NCBI RefSeq assembly: GCF_002021815.1
Contig: NZ_CP019952.1
Location: forward strand, 1,891,001-1,955,000
Direction: 5' to 3'
Origin: Pseudomonas parafulva
GTDB taxonomy: Bacteria > Pseudomonadota > Gammaproteobacteria > Pseudomonadales > Pseudomonadaceae
DNA length: 64,000 bases
This document shows, in pieces, positions 1 through 12,149 of the stretch. Position numbers and translations under genes: made by a program. The notes beneath the pieces are model-generated. The model was not told where the DNA came from. It saw nothing but the letters and a program-made list of their open reading frames with translations, and made no database searches. Position 1 is the first letter of the stretch. Each line of letters begins with the position of its first letter.

Positions 1-82
1 ATTAATCGGTAACATTATGATCTTTTTGAGTTTCGATCGCTTGTTTGAAAATATTTTCATGAGCCTATTCCTAAGAGCCATT

Positions 83-104
83 TAAAGTGTATACGCTGTA
101 AATG
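83..104 (+). promoter_or_regulatory. Putative nic operator region upstream of nicC
   Basis: A GTATAC palindrome (89-94) lies in an AT-rich stretch about 60 bases before nicC. In P. putida KT2440 the nicC operon promoter is controlled by the MarR-type repressor NicR, whose genes lie beyond the left edge here. The position suits an operator, but I cannot confirm the NicR consensus from sequence alone, and assignment is inference. Confidence 0.3.
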
Positions 105-105
105 A

Positions 106-2105
<2,000 letters not shown>

Positions 2106-2118
2106 AGGAGCACCAGAC

Positions 2119-2871
2119 ATGACCACGCTATACCGCATCGGCCAGATCGTGCCGAGTTCCAACACCACCATGGAAACCGAGATACCGGCGATGCTCAACG
2201 CGCGCCAAGCCATCCGCCCGGAGCGCTTTACCTTTCATTCCAGCCGCATGCGCATGAAGCAGGTGAGAAAGGAAGAGCTGGCGGCCATGGATGCCGAGTC
2301 CGACCGCTGTGCGCTGGAGCTGTCCGATGCCAAGGTCGATGTACTGGGCTACGCCTGCCTGGTGGCAATCATGGCCATGGGCCTTGGCTATCACCGGCAA
2401 TCCGAACAGCGCCTCAGGCAGGCGACTGCCGACAACGACGCACTGGCGCCGGTCATCACCAGTGCCGGAGCGCTAGTCGAAGCCTTGCATGTGATGAAGG
2501 CCAAGCGCATCGCCATCGTCGCCCCGTACATGAAGCCGCTGACCGAGCTCGTGGTGAACTACATCCGCGAAGAAGGCTTTGAGGTGCAGGACTGGCGCGC
2601 CCTGGAGATTCCCGACAACCTGGCCGTAGCCCGTCACGACCCCGCCAACCTGCCAGGCATCGTAGCCGGCATGAACCTTGAAGGGGTGGATGTGGTGGTC
2701 TTGTCGGCCTGCGTGCAGATGCAGTCGTTGCCGGCCGTGGCCAAGGTCGAGGCACAGACCGGCAAGCCTGTGGTCACCGCTGCCATCGCCACCACCTACG
2801 CCATGCTCAAGGCGCTGGACCTGGAAGCGGTGGTGCCAGGTGCCGGTGCCTTGCTGTCGGGCGCTTATTGA
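2119..2871 (+). CDS. nicE: Maleate cis-trans isomerase NicE
   Basis: A 250-residue member of the Asp/Glu racemase superfamily that isomerises maleate to fumarate, the last step of the pathway and its entry to the TCA cycle. The two cysteines expected of maleate isomerases are in YACLVAIM (about residue 80) and LSACVQM (about 198). The start at 2119 follows GAAGGAG with good spacing; the reading frame stays open upstream to 2056 but that overlaps nicD. It sits between nicD and nicF, 13 and 15 bases apart. Confidence 0.93.
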   Translation: MTTLYRIGQIVPSSNTTMETEIPAMLNARQAIRPERFTFHSSRMRMKQVRKEELAAMDAESDRCALELSDAKVDVLGYACLVAIMAMGLGYHRQSEQRLRQATADNDALAPVITSAGALVEALHVMKAKRIAIVAPYMKPLTELVVNYIREEGFEVQDWRALEIPDNLAVARHDPANLPGIVAGMNLEGVDVVVLSACVQMQSLPAVAKVEAQTGKPVVTAAIATTYAMLKALDLEAVVPGAGALLSGAY

Positions 2872-2886
2872 AATCGGGAGGTGGAC

Positions 2887-3528
2887 ATGAGCGAGGCACA
2901 AAGTGCTCGGGACAACTATCAGGGTGTATGGGGGCAGCGTATCGGCTTTGGTCGCGCACCGGCGCTTCTGATGATCGACTTCATGCAGGGCTACACCACG
3001 CCGGGGGCTGCGCTGTACGCCCCAGGCGTCGTCGCGGCAGTGGAGCAGGCCGCAGACCTGCTGGCGCTAGCCCGCGATTGCGGCATTCTGGTGGTGCATA
3101 CCAACATCCGCTACCAGCCTCCGCATTTTGTCGATGGCGGTGTCTGGGTGCGCAAGGCGCCGGTGATGAAGGACATGGTCGAGGGCAACCCCTTGGCTGC
3201 GTTCTGCGAGGCCGTTGCCCCACAGCCGGAGGAGTTGGTGCTGAGCAAGCAGTACGCCAGCGCTTTCTTCGGCACCAGCCTGGCGCCGCTGCTGCACGCC
3301 CAAGGGGTGGATACCGTGGTCTTGGCCGGCTGCTCCACCAGCGGTTGCATCCGCGCCAGCGCGGTCGATGCGATGCAGCATGGCTTTCGAACCATCGTGG
3401 TGCGCGAATGTGTGGGTGATCGCCATGATGACCCGCACCACGCCAACCTGTTCGACATCGACAGTAAGTACGGCGATGTGGTTTCCCGCCAGGAAGCGAT
3501 GGCGCAATTGAGGCAATCGACCGGCTGA
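2887..3528 (+). CDS. nicF: Maleamate amidohydrolase NicF
   Basis: A 213-residue isochorismatase-family cysteine hydrolase that converts maleamate to maleate and ammonia. The family Asp is in LMIDFMQ near residue 29, and the catalytic cysteine in AGCSTSGC near residue 150. I prefer the ATG at 2887, five bases after GGGAGG (2876-2881), over the in-frame GTG at 2881 that lies inside that site. It is the last catabolic gene before a hairpin and the transport genes nicT and nicP. Confidence 0.93.
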   Translation: MSEAQSARDNYQGVWGQRIGFGRAPALLMIDFMQGYTTPGAALYAPGVVAAVEQAADLLALARDCGILVVHTNIRYQPPHFVDGGVWVRKAPVMKDMVEGNPLAAFCEAVAPQPEELVLSKQYASAFFGTSLAPLLHAQGVDTVVLAGCSTSGCIRASAVDAMQHGFRTIVVRECVGDRHDDPHHANLFDIDSKYGDVVSRQEAMAQLRQSTG

Positions 3529-3608
3529 CACCGGCAGGGGGCCTACCCAATAACAATCGAGGAACGGTGCCGGAAGCACGTTCATGATCGCCTGCTGTCC
3601 GGGTGGTC

Positions 3609-3636
3609 GCCCCGCAGGAGCACTCGGGGTTTTTTC
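3609..3636 (+). terminator. Weak terminator-like hairpin between nicF and nicT
   Basis: CCCCG (3610-3614) can pair with CGGGG (3625-3629), followed directly by a run of seven T (3630-3636). The stem is short, so it may attenuate rather than stop transcription into nicT. Confidence 0.45.
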
Positions 3637-3739
3637 AGGCGTGGCCTGGGCACGTTGCGTGTAGCGCGCGACGGTACTGGTGCGTCGAAAACTGCTGGCC
3701 TTAAAAACAACCACAAAGTCGCCCGCCAGGAGACAGGAA

Positions 3740-5053
3740 ATGCCAATTGCGAATGCAACCACGGCCCACAGCGACATCGATCAGGGCACCAAAGCGCTGT
3801 ACAGCAAGATCACCTGGAGGCTCATTCCCTTCCTGTGCTTTTGCTACCTTGCCGCCTACCTGGACCGTATCAACGTCGGCTTCGCCAAACTGCAGATGCT
3901 CGAGGATCTGCAGTTCAGCACTGCCGCCTATGGCCTGGGTGCCGGGCTGTTCTTCGTCGGCTACATCATTTTCGAGGTCCCCAGCAACCTGATCCTGCAG
4001 CGCGTCGGCGCCAAGCTGTGGATCGCCCGCATCATGATCACCTGGGGGCTGTTGTCGGCGTGCACCATGTTCGTCAGCACCACCACCCAGTTCTATATCC
4101 TGCGGTTCCTGCTCGGGGCTGCCGAAGCAGGCTTTTTGCCAGGGGTGCTGTTCTACCTGACCATGTGGTACCCCACGTACCGGCGTGGGCGCATCATTGC
4201 CCTGTTCATGATCGGGCTGCCGCTGTCGAGCGTGATTGGTGGACCGATCTCGGGCTGGATCATGGGGCATTTCGATCAGGTGCATGGCCTGCATGGCTGG
4301 CAGTGGCTGTTTTTGCTGGAGGCCATCCCCAGCGTGCTGCTCGGCATTCTGACCTTCTGGGCCTTGCCCAATCACTTCCAGCAGGCCAAGTGGTTGTCCA
4401 GCGAAGACAAGGCTCAGCTGGCAGCAGACCTTGCCGCGGACGATGCAGAGGGCAAGGACAGCAAGCACAGTTTCCGTGACGGGTTCTTCAACCTCAAGGT
4501 GTGGATGCTTGGCGGTATCGATTTCTCGATCCTGCTCAGCGCCTACGCAATGGGCTTCTGGATGCCGACCTTCATCCGCGATGCAGGGGTGAGCGACACG
4601 TTCCACATCGGCCTGCTCACTGCCATCCCGAGCCTGGCCGCATTGGCCGGCATGCTGATGATCGGCGCGAGCTCCGACCGTCACCGTGAGCGTCGTTGGC
4701 ACATTATCGTGCCCTTCATCGTCGGCGCCATCGCCATGGCCAGCAGTACATTGTTCAGCCAGAACCTGGTCATGACCGTATTCCTGTTCGCAGTCGCCTC
4801 GGCTGCGATCATTGGTGCGGTGCCGGTGTTCTTCAGCCTGCCGGCGACTTTCCTCAAAGGGACCGCGGCCGCCACCGGGTTTGCTCTGGCCTGTTCGGTG
4901 GCCAACATCGCCGGGCTGGTCAGCAACTCGCTGATGGGCCTGGTCACCGACTGGACCGGCACTTCCCACGCGGCGCTGTGGGTGTTCGCTGGCTGCCTGC
5001 TCCTGAGTTGCTTCCTGGTCATCGCCCTGCCAGCGAAGCTGGTCAACCGCTAG
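3740..5053 (+). CDS. nicT: MFS transporter NicT of the nicotinate cluster
   Basis: A 437-residue major facilitator of the anion:cation symporter type with about 12 hydrophobic segments and the LDRINVGFA motif after the first membrane helix. By position after nicCDEF it matches NicT, thought to import 6-hydroxynicotinate or a related acid across the inner membrane. The start at 3740 follows AGGAGACAGGAA; the frame is open upstream to 3680 without support. A hairpin and about 210 bases separate it from nicF. Family assignment is sure, substrate is inferred from context. Confidence 0.88.
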   Translation: MPIANATTAHSDIDQGTKALYSKITWRLIPFLCFCYLAAYLDRINVGFAKLQMLEDLQFSTAAYGLGAGLFFVGYIIFEVPSNLILQRVGAKLWIARIMITWGLLSACTMFVSTTTQFYILRFLLGAAEAGFLPGVLFYLTMWYPTYRRGRIIALFMIGLPLSSVIGGPISGWIMGHFDQVHGLHGWQWLFLLEAIPSVLLGILTFWALPNHFQQAKWLSSEDKAQLAADLAADDAEGKDSKHSFRDGFFNLKVWMLGGIDFSILLSAYAMGFWMPTFIRDAGVSDTFHIGLLTAIPSLAALAGMLMIGASSDRHRERRWHIIVPFIVGAIAMASSTLFSQNLVMTVFLFAVASAAIIGAVPVFFSLPATFLKGTAAATGFALACSVANIAGLVSNSLMGLVTDWTGTSHAALWVFAGCLLLSCFLVIALPAKLVNR

Positions 5054-5190
5054 CGGTCCAGCGCTTCACGCCCGATAGGGCAGGCGGGCGGGTGCCGGCC
5101 TGCCCACACCCATTCTCGATGCAATCTGCACGTCGGCGGGCGTTCGTCTGGCCGGTGGATTGCTGTTGCCCGACATTCAGGAATCGCCCC

Positions 5191-6483
5191 ATGCACGTTT
5201 GCACTGCACCGCGTTTTTTCCCGAAAGCACGCCTGGCCGGCGGCTGCATCGCAGCCGCGCTGTGTACCGAGGCACCGGCTGAAGAGGTCGGTTTTATCGA
5301 AGGCGCCCGTGCGACACTCCAGGCTCGCAATTATTTCTTCAGCCGAGACTACGCCGATATCAAGGGGGCGAGCACCCAATCGCGCACTCAAGAGTGGGCG
5401 CAAGGCTTCATCCTCAACGCCAGTTCAGGTTATAGCCAGGGCGTCCTAGGTGCCGGTGTCGATGTGATCGGCCTGTTGGGTTTCAAACTCGACAGCAGCC
5501 CTGAACACGCACGCTCAGGCCTAATGCCAAGTCTTGACAGCGGCACGTCCGCCGACCAGTACAGCCGCGTGGGCGCGGCGCTCAAGTTCAAGGTTTCCCA
5601 GACTGAGTTGAAGGTGGGCGAATTGATGCCCAATCTGCCTGTGTTGCTGTTCAGCGACCTGCGCCTGCTGCCGCCGACCTACCAGGGCGCAATGCTGGAG
5701 TCGCATGAGTTTGCGGGGCTGACGCTCAGTGCCGGCCAATTTCGCTCCACCAGCCTGCGCGATTCGTCCAACAGTCAGAAAATGTATGCGCTGGTCAACG
5801 ACCCCATCAACCCCGCACGATTGGCCCGCTTTACCAGTGACCGCTTCAATTACCTGGGCGCCGACTATGCCTTCAACGACAACCGCACCAGCGTGGGGGT
5901 CTGGCAGGCGCAACTGCAGGACATCTATCAGCAACGGTTCTACAGCCTCAAGCACGCCGAACCCCTGGGTAACTGGACCTTGGGTGTGAATACCGGCTAT
6001 TTCCAGGCGCGCGAGGATGGGCGCAAGCTTGCCGGCAACTATGACAACCATGCGCTGTTCAGCCTGTTCTCGGCAAGAACGGGCGGGCATACGTTTTACG
6101 TGGGCTACCAGCAAATTGGCGGTGAGGACGGTTTCATCCAGGTGGGCGCCAACACCAACCCAATGGGTAATACCCTGCCGACCTACGAGTTCTCGGCGCC
6201 AGGGGAGCGTTCCTGGCAGGTGCGGCATGACTACAACTTCGCGGCATGGGGGATCCCCGGGCTGACCTCGACATTGCGCTACGTACAAGGCCGGGATGTC
6301 AAAACCGGGCTGGGCTTTGAAGGGCGCGACCGCGAGCGAGACCTGGACCTGGCCTATGTGGTGCAAAGTGGGCCGCTGGAAGGGCTCGGCGTGCGCGTGC
6401 GCAATGTGATGGCTCGCTCCAATTACCGAACCGATATCGACGAGAACCGCGTGGTGCTCAGCTATACGGTCAAGCTGTTCTAG
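5191..6483 (+). CDS. nicP: OprD-family outer membrane porin NicP
   Basis: A 430-residue porin with an N-terminal signal sequence ([20 protein letters not shown] region) and the features of the OprD/OpdK family: [10 protein letters not shown] near the mature N-terminus, alternating beta strands and a C-terminal strand ending in VKLF with terminal Phe. It should form a substrate-selective channel for pyridine carboxylates. The start at 5191 has AGGAA seven bases before it. The frame extends upstream to 4696 but that part is antisense-like overlap with nicT. Gene order after nicT matches the KT2440 cluster. Confidence 0.88.
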   Translation: MHVCTAPRFFPKARLAGGCIAAALCTEAPAEEVGFIEGARATLQARNYFFSRDYADIKGASTQSRTQEWAQGFILNASSGYSQGVLGAGVDVIGLLGFKLDSSPEHARSGLMPSLDSGTSADQYSRVGAALKFKVSQTELKVGELMPNLPVLLFSDLRLLPPTYQGAMLESHEFAGLTLSAGQFRSTSLRDSSNSQKMYALVNDPINPARLARFTSDRFNYLGADYAFNDNRTSVGVWQAQLQDIYQQRFYSLKHAEPLGNWTLGVNTGYFQAREDGRKLAGNYDNHALFSLFSARTGGHTFYVGYQQIGGEDGFIQVGANTNPMGNTLPTYEFSAPGERSWQVRHDYNFAAWGIPGLTSTLRYVQGRDVKTGLGFEGRDRERDLDLAYVVQSGPLEGLGVRVRNVMARSNYRTDIDENRVVLSYTVKLF

Positions 6484-6602
6484 AGGCTGTAGCGCACGAC
6501 CAAGCGAGTGCGCAGAACGATGAGCTCAGGCGTGCACCTGGCCGGCTATAAGCGACCAGGCGTACAGCTGCGCTCAGGTGCGACGTGAGGGAGGTCTTAT
6601 GA

Positions 6603-6632
6603 GATTAATTATCATATGAGGATGATTATGAT
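6603..6632 (+). promoter_or_regulatory. Fur-box-like AT-rich element
   Basis: ATTATCAT (6609-6616) and ATGATTAT (6623-6630) form a near-perfect inverted repeat in an AT-rich patch about 50 bases before a siderophore receptor. The repeats resemble Fur hexamer/heptamer units, though the spacing is not canonical. Confidence 0.42.
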
Positions 6633-6678
6633 GTAGATTTGCGCGCACGGATTTTTACGCGCAAGGAGTCAGCCCGCA

Positions 6679-8895
6679 ATGCCCCCGTTCATGTCCCACC
6701 CCACCACAGTCACCCTTGGCCTGTACGCTTGCTTGATCTGCCCTCCATCCCTGGCCGATACCCAGGCAAGACGAGACGACGCCGTGCTCGAGCTGGGCGC
6801 AACCGATGTGATTGCCACTGGCCTTGGCAGTGTCACCGAACACAGTGGCTCCTACACCACCGGTAGCATGAGCGCAGCCACCCGGCTGAACCTCTCGATC
6901 AAGGAGACACCCCAGTCGGTCTCGGTCATATCCCGCCAGCAACTGGACGACTTCCAGCTCAACAGCCTGTCCGAGGCCATGGCTCACGTCACGGGGGTCA
7001 CGGTACAACGCAATGATTCGGAGCGACCGGGCTACTACTCGCGTGGTTACGCAATCAACAATTTCCAGATCGATGGCATGCTCAACACCTTCTCGGGGCT
7101 CAAGTCCGACTCGGACACCATCATCTACGATCGAATCGAGGTCGTGCGTGGGGCCACCGGCCTGACCACAGGCGCCGGCGATCCCTCGGGGACCATTGCA
7201 ATGGTTCGCAAGCGCCCGACGCACGCGTTGGCAGTAAAGAGTGGCGTGAGCGGGGGCAGTTTCGACAATTATTACAGCTACCTGGACGTCGGTGGCCCGC
7301 TGGGCTGGGACGGCCGTCTGCGCGGACGCACCGTGCTGGCGTACCGCGACAACAAGTCGTTCATGGACAAGTACGCCACCCAGCGAGAAGTGGCCTACGG
7401 CGTGCTCGAAGCTGACCTGACCCCAAGCACCGTGCTGGCGGTGGGGTATGACTATCAGAACAAGCATGTGCAAGGGTCATCATGGGGCACGGTGCCGTTC
7501 TGGAACGCCGACGGCAGCAAAGCCAACTTGCCCCGTTCCACCAACCTGAGTGCCCCCTGGTCTTCCTGGCCACTCAAAGACCAGACGGTGTTCGCTACCC
7601 TCGATCAGTACCTGGGCAACGACTGGGTCATGAAAGTGGCGTACACCCACCGGCAAAGCGACAGCGACGGGAAAGTCTACTATGGGGGCAATGGTTTTCC
7701 TGAGGCCGACCGTAGTGGCATGAAAGCCTGGTACTCGCACTTCGGGGGCTCCGAGCAGATGGACGCGCTGGACTTCAACCTCGCCGGCCCTTTCCAATTG
7801 TTGGGCCGCAGCCATGATTTCATGATCGGTTACGGCGAGTCGCGACGACGCGACAGTGAACCCTATCGCCTTGGTCTACCGGTACCCGACGGTTACGAAA
7901 ATATTGCGGATTGGAAGTACATGGGGACCACCCCTACGTTCTACGACCTCGAAACCGGGCTCGACAGCTCGCGCTCCAGCATTCGTCAGAAGGCCGGCTA
8001 CATTGCAACACGCCTGAACCCTACGGATCGCCTGCATATCGTGATTGGCAGCCGCTACGGCAGTTGGCAGACGCAGCAGCGGGAGTGGGATTACGGTGAT
8101 GCCCTGGAAGTCGCCGATCAGTCCACTACCAAGCAGGTCCAGAATGACCAGTGGACGCCCTATGCCGGCGTACTCTTCGATCTGACCGATCAGTTCACCG
8201 CCTATGTCAGCTATACCGATATCTTCAACCCGCAGACCGTCAGAGACGTCAACAAGCAGTACCTTGAGCCTATCGTAGGCAAGGTCTATGAGGTGGGCCT
8301 CAAGGGCAGCCTGTTCGCTGAACGCCTGAACCTGAGCACGGCAGTGTTTCGCAGCAAGCAGGATAACGTGGCGGAACAGGACGACTCTGTGCCGCCCAAT
8401 GGCAACGAGGTGTTCTACAAAAGCGGTGGCAAGGGCGTAGTTGTCGAAGGCTTCGAAGCTGAAGTTGCAGGCGAGGTGATGACCGGGTGGCAGATGAGCC
8501 TGGGCTACAGCTATACGCATGCAGCCACGGCCGAGAAAAAGCGAAAGAACACCGAGCAACCCTTGAACTTGGTGCGCTTGTCCAGCACCTATGCCCTAAC
8601 CCCAGCATTGACCGTGGGGGCAAGCCTGGACTGGCAGAGCGACAATTTCAGGCTGGCCAACCGACCAGTGGGGCGCGACGGTGATCGAATCATCACGGCC
8701 AAGGATGAGATCGGCCAGAAGGCGTTTTCGGTGGTTGGGCTGATGGCGCGCTATCAGATCGATGAGCACTTGAGCGCTTCGGTCAACGTCAAGAACCTGT
8801 TCGACGAGCATTACTACAACAACGTCGGCTTCTACAACGGCGTGTACCACGGTGAGCCACGCACGATGATGGTCAGCCTGGATTGGAGACTCTGA
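6679..8895 (+). CDS. TonB-dependent siderophore receptor
   Basis: A 738-residue outer membrane receptor with a signal peptide, a plug domain (IKETPQSVSVISRQQLDDF near residues 75-95; YSRGYAINNFQIDGM) and a C-terminal beta barrel ending in VSLDWRL. The plug wording is typical of ferric hydroxamate and pyoverdine receptors. There is no N-terminal STN signalling domain, so it should not signal to an ECF sigma factor, and none is nearby. AAGGAG at 6663-6668 supports the start. The upstream AT-rich inverted repeat suggests iron regulation. It follows nicP by 195 bases but is probably a separate unit. Ligand unknown. Confidence 0.88.
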   Translation: MPPFMSHPTTVTLGLYACLICPPSLADTQARRDDAVLELGATDVIATGLGSVTEHSGSYTTGSMSAATRLNLSIKETPQSVSVISRQQLDDFQLNSLSEAMAHVTGVTVQRNDSERPGYYSRGYAINNFQIDGMLNTFSGLKSDSDTIIYDRIEVVRGATGLTTGAGDPSGTIAMVRKRPTHALAVKSGVSGGSFDNYYSYLDVGGPLGWDGRLRGRTVLAYRDNKSFMDKYATQREVAYGVLEADLTPSTVLAVGYDYQNKHVQGSSWGTVPFWNADGSKANLPRSTNLSAPWSSWPLKDQTVFATLDQYLGNDWVMKVAYTHRQSDSDGKVYYGGNGFPEADRSGMKAWYSHFGGSEQMDALDFNLAGPFQLLGRSHDFMIGYGESRRRDSEPYRLGLPVPDGYENIADWKYMGTTPTFYDLETGLDSSRSSIRQKAGYIATRLNPTDRLHIVIGSRYGSWQTQQREWDYGDALEVADQSTTKQVQNDQWTPYAGVLFDLTDQFTAYVSYTDIFNPQTVRDVNKQYLEPIVGKVYEVGLKGSLFAERLNLSTAVFRSKQDNVAEQDDSVPPNGNEVFYKSGGKGVVVEGFEAEVAGEVMTGWQMSLGYSYTHAATAEKKRKNTEQPLNLVRLSSTYALTPALTVGASLDWQSDNFRLANRPVGRDGDRIITAKDEIGQKAFSVVGLMARYQIDEHLSASVNVKNLFDEHYYNNVGFYNGVYHGEPRTMMVSLDWRL

Positions 8896-8911
8896 GACCA
8901 TGTGCTAGCCC

Positions 8912-8958
8912 GCAGCGCCCACCACCCGCGCGCTCGGCGAACGGGCGGTGGGCGCTGC
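8912..8958. terminator. Long hairpin between convergent genes
   Basis: GCAGCGCCCACC (8912-8923) pairs perfectly with 8947-8958, with further CCCG/CGGG pairing inside. It lies between the stop codons of the convergent receptor and ProQ-like genes and could serve both. No T run follows on either side. Confidence 0.5.
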
Positions 8959-8971
8959 TCAGACCAGGCCT

Positions 8972-9499
8972 TTACTCCGCGGCCTGTTCCACTGCCGGCT
9001 CGACTGCAGCCTCGCCCTGTTCTGCAGGCGCTGCGGTCTGTGCCTTGGCCTGGGCCCGCTTGCGGCGTTCCTGGTTACGCTGTTGGGCTGCCTGACGCTT
9101 GGCATGGATCGCCTGGGCGGCAGTCACCACGCCCGCCGGCTGGCCGTTAAGGTCCAGGCGCGGGGCGTTTTCCACCATGCTGGTCCAGTAGCGGTTGCCC
9201 CGGCACCAGGTGGAAATGCCCAGCTTCAGTTGCTCACGGGTGATGCCCAGCAGCTCCAGGTGTTGCTCGGCATCTTTGAAGATGCCCTCCTTGAGCGGCA
9301 CCTTGGGCGCAGGGTTGACGGGGAAGGCCAACGGGAAGTGCTTCTGCAGGGGCCAGATGGCGGCCACTGCCGGGTCCAGTTCGCGCGGCTTGGTCTTCTG
9401 GGGCGGCTTGCGCTTGGCCGGCGCTGGGGCGCTTGCCTGTTGCTGCTCTTTTTCAGCCCGCAGGCGATCCCGTAGCGCTGCCAGTTGTTCAAAGCTCAT
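8972..9499 (-). CDS. ProQ/FinO-family RNA chaperone
   Basis: A 175-residue protein with a central ProQ/FinO domain (about residues 45-125: WPLQKHFPLAF, LKEGIFKDAEQHL, LKLGISTWCRGNRYW), flanked by a charged, Lys/Gln-rich N-terminus and a low-complexity Arg/Ala/Glu tail. Such proteins bind structured RNAs and act in post-transcriptional control. It faces the receptor gene tail to tail and stands alone. No clear ribosome binding site is seen before 9499, so the exact start is less certain than the family. Confidence 0.85.
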   Translation of the reverse strand: MSFEQLAALRDRLRAEKEQQQASAPAPAKRKPPQKTKPRELDPAVAAIWPLQKHFPLAFPVNPAPKVPLKEGIFKDAEQHLELLGITREQLKLGISTWCRGNRYWTSMVENAPRLDLNGQPAGVVTAAQAIHAKRQAAQQRNQERRKRAQAKAQTAAPAEQGEAAVEPAVEQAAE

Positions 9500-9719
9500 C
9501 GTTCAATTCACTGCTTCAAGGTTGATTGCGTGGTGCAAGGATATGCGATGCAGCCCCGGTGAGCAGCCCAAAAGGCACAAATCGTCGCTTTTTTTACAGA
9601 AACTCACGACGGCCTTGCTCCGGGGCAGCGGTATTTGCGTCACACAATCGCGCGAATCCCTGCCCCAGGGGCACGGTGCAAGCTTTCCTGGCAGGCCGCA
9701 TCCCCTCTGTCATCAAGCC

Positions 9720-11345
9720 CTAGACCTTGAACTTGGCGACCATTGCGTTCAGGTCCACCGCCAGGCGTGACAATTCCTGGGCGGCGGCGCTGGTCTGGTT
9801 CGCGCCGGCCGAGGTCTGCATCGCCAGGTCCCGGATGTTCACCAGGTTTCGATCCACTTCGCGGGCCACCTGGGCCTGCTCTTCGGAGGCGCTGGCGATC
9901 ACCAGGTTGCGTTGGTTGATGGACGAAATGGCCTCGGCAATCGTGTTCAGTGCCTGACCTGCGGATTGGGCGATTTCCAAAGTGCCTGAGGCGCGCCCTT
10001 TGCTTGCGTGCATGGCTCCGACTGCAGACTCGGTGCCCGACTGGATGCCTGTGATCATGCCTTCGATCTCGGCGGTCGATTGTTGAGTTCGGTGCGCCAG
10101 CGCCCTGACTTCATCGGCGACCACGGCAAACCCACGGCCGGCTTCACCGGCGCGCGCAGCCTCGATGGCAGCGTTGAGCGCAAGCAGGTTGGTCTGGCCT
10201 GCGATCGAGCCGATGACATCCAGTACCCGGCTGATTTCGTTGGCGCTGGTGGCCAGCTGTTCGATTTCCTGCGAAGTGGTCGTGACATCGCCAACGAGCT
10301 GACCAATGGACTGCAGCGCATCGTTGACCCGTTGCTGACCCTCACGGGTGGTCTGGTCTGCACCTTTGGAGGCATCGGCGGTGTTGACGGCATTGCTGGC
10401 CACTTCCTCCACCGCTGCGGTCATCTGGTTCACCGCCGTGGCCGCCTGGTCGATTTCGGCGCTTTGCTGATGCAGGCCGCGGCTGGTGTCTTCGGTCACC
10501 GTGAACAGCTCTTCGGACGCCGAGGCGAGCTGGTCGGAGGCGGCAGCGATGCCGGCAATCGTCTCGCGCAGGCTGTCTTTCATTCTGGACAAGGCGTGCA
10601 ACAACAGCGCGGGCTCGTCGCTACCCGTCACCTTGATGACCTGATTGAGCTCACCCGAGGCCACCCGCTCGGCGACGGCCACCGCTTCGCTCAAAGGCCG
10701 CACAATGCTGCGGGTCAGCATGATGGCCAGCGCGATCATCAGTACGATGATGCCGACGATCGTCGCCGTGATAATCGAGAAGGACTGCTCATAGGCGTCA
10801 GTACTGACCTGGGAGGCGTTGGTTGCGCCGTTGGAATTGTACTGGGTCAGCTCGATCAGCGACTTCATCATCGCGTCGGCATAATTGGCCAATTCACCAT
10901 TGACCAGGCGAGTCGCTTCTGCAATGTCGTTTCTGCGTACGGCGTCAAGAATTGCGTCCTGCAACGTATGGTAGGTCGCGCTTCTGACCAGAAATGCGTC
11001 GTACAGGGCCCGGTCTCGTTCCTCTGTCGCTGTTGCCTTGTACGTTTCGATTTGTTCCTGGTAGTGCTTGGAGATGTCCGCGATCTTGTCCAGTGTCGCG
11101 GCCCTGGCGCTGGGGCTTTCTTCCAAAACGCTGCGCAAGGTCAGTGCTCGGGCGCGGCCCAGGTTCATGCTGACCTCGTCCAGCAGCATGATTGACGGTA
11201 ACCATTCGGTGCGCACTTCGTCAGTGGCCTTGTCCATCGTGTGCATGCGGTACAACGATGCCAGTCCCAGGATCAGTACGAGAAGGGCGACCAGCGTGAA
11301 GATGACCGCCGCGCGTGTGCCAATTTTCAAGTTCCGAAAATACAT
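9720..11345 (-). CDS. Methyl-accepting chemotaxis protein (4HB type)
   Basis: A 541-residue inner membrane chemoreceptor. It has a first membrane helix (about 10-30), a periplasmic four-helix-bundle ligand domain (about 31-190), a second helix (about 190-210), a HAMP domain and a long cytoplasmic coiled coil with the conserved hairpin tip ([20 protein letters not shown] region, about 385-405). The ligand is unknown. AAGGAG precedes the ATG at 11345. A sigma-28-type promoter lies about 95 bases upstream, so it is probably expressed with the flagellar regulon. It is monocistronic. Confidence 0.92.
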   Translation of the reverse strand: MYFRNLKIGTRAAVIFTLVALLVLILGLASLYRMHTMDKATDEVRTEWLPSIMLLDEVSMNLGRARALTLRSVLEESPSARAATLDKIADISKHYQEQIETYKATATEERDRALYDAFLVRSATYHTLQDAILDAVRRNDIAEATRLVNGELANYADAMMKSLIELTQYNSNGATNASQVSTDAYEQSFSIITATIVGIIVLMIALAIMLTRSIVRPLSEAVAVAERVASGELNQVIKVTGSDEPALLLHALSRMKDSLRETIAGIAAASDQLASASEELFTVTEDTSRGLHQQSAEIDQAATAVNQMTAAVEEVASNAVNTADASKGADQTTREGQQRVNDALQSIGQLVGDVTTTSQEIEQLATSANEISRVLDVIGSIAGQTNLLALNAAIEAARAGEAGRGFAVVADEVRALAHRTQQSTAEIEGMITGIQSGTESAVGAMHASKGRASGTLEIAQSAGQALNTIAEAISSINQRNLVIASASEEQAQVAREVDRNLVNIRDLAMQTSAGANQTSAAAQELSRLAVDLNAMVAKFKV

Positions 11346-11437
11346 GTGTAGCTCCTTGGTGTAGCAATGCTTGCTAGGCTAAGCAAGTCCAGCAGGGTGA
11401 CCGTGGTAATAAGGCTGCAGCCCTCTCGTTGAAACAG

Positions 11438-11465
11438 CTATCGGCACCTTGGGCAATAAACTTTA
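11438..11465 (-). promoter_or_regulatory. Sigma-28 (FliA) type promoter of the chemoreceptor gene
   Basis: On the minus strand TAAAGTTT (11458-11465) is followed after 12 bases by GCCGATAG (11438-11445). This matches the TAAAGTTT-N11-GCCGATAA consensus at 15 of 16 positions with one extra spacer base. The predicted transcript would have a leader of about 85 bases. Confidence 0.7.
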
Positions 11466-11751
11466 AGAATAAACATAAGCAGTCTACGAACGGCGCAGTC
11501 CGCCATCCGATCGCTCAGTTGAGTGACTTTCAGCAAGCAGCGAGCCTATTTATTTCGTTACCGCGCAGTGCTGTTTAGGTAACAATTTATTTCGCATTGA
11601 TCTGGATCAATCAAATGTTGATCAGATCGACCGCAGGTCTTCGAAGTATTCTTTAACCCAGGTTCGGTTGAAGCAGGCGAGTGCCGGCCTCTTGCTGTGA
11701 GCTTCAGGAACCACGGGCAGCCCCGACCCTGTTGGAGGCCGGGGCCAGGGG
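11466..11751. other. Intergenic stretch without recognised gene
   Basis: Together with 11346-11437 this 400-base gap separates the chemoreceptor from a small minus-strand gene. Apart from the sigma-28 promoter it is AT-rich for this genome and includes a GATCTGGATCAATC stretch, but I see no ORF or hairpin I can name. Confidence 0.5.
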
Positions 11752-11937
11752 CTATTGCAGCGTCTCAGGCTTAAACGCACCCGGTAGTTGTGCCAGTGTG
11801 GTTTCGATTCGCGCTATCGATCCCGCCAGTGCGCTCGCTTCTTCGTGCTTGCCTTCACTGCTGAGCTTGTCCCGCTCGCGGCGCAGGTTCAACAAGGTTT
11901 TTTGAAGTCGCAACGCCGACTCATTGTAGTCGTCCAT
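11752..11937 (-). CDS. Small conserved-type hypothetical protein (61 aa)
   Basis: A 61-residue, charged, mostly helical protein with no signal peptide or membrane helix. The sequence LRLQKTLLNLRRERDKLSS suggests a coiled coil. AAGAGAAC lies before the ATG at 11937. I do not recognise a family. The biased amphipathic composition and plausible start support a real gene, but its function cannot be inferred from context. Confidence 0.55.
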   Translation of the reverse strand: MDDYNESALRLQKTLLNLRRERDKLSSEGKHEEASALAGSIARIETTLAQLPGAFKPETLQ

Positions 11938-12149
11938 ATAGTTCTCTTAACGAAAAGCGTCCTTGCTGTTGTAGGAAAGGCTGACCGTAACAGCTCAGAT
12001 CCATCCCATAAACTGATCTTTCATACAGCGGAAATGAAGCCTGAGGAAATCTCCTACATTACGCGCCAAATATTCCCACAAAGAGGCCGCAAAGCAGCAA
12101 CTTCCACAGCTTCTGCTAGGCTCGGAGGTTTCCGGCCAAGGAGAGGCCT

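Noticed and set aside
3701..4969. 422-codon frame antisense to nicT
   Set aside because: Gln/His/Asp-rich translation typical of the reverse strand of a membrane protein gene.
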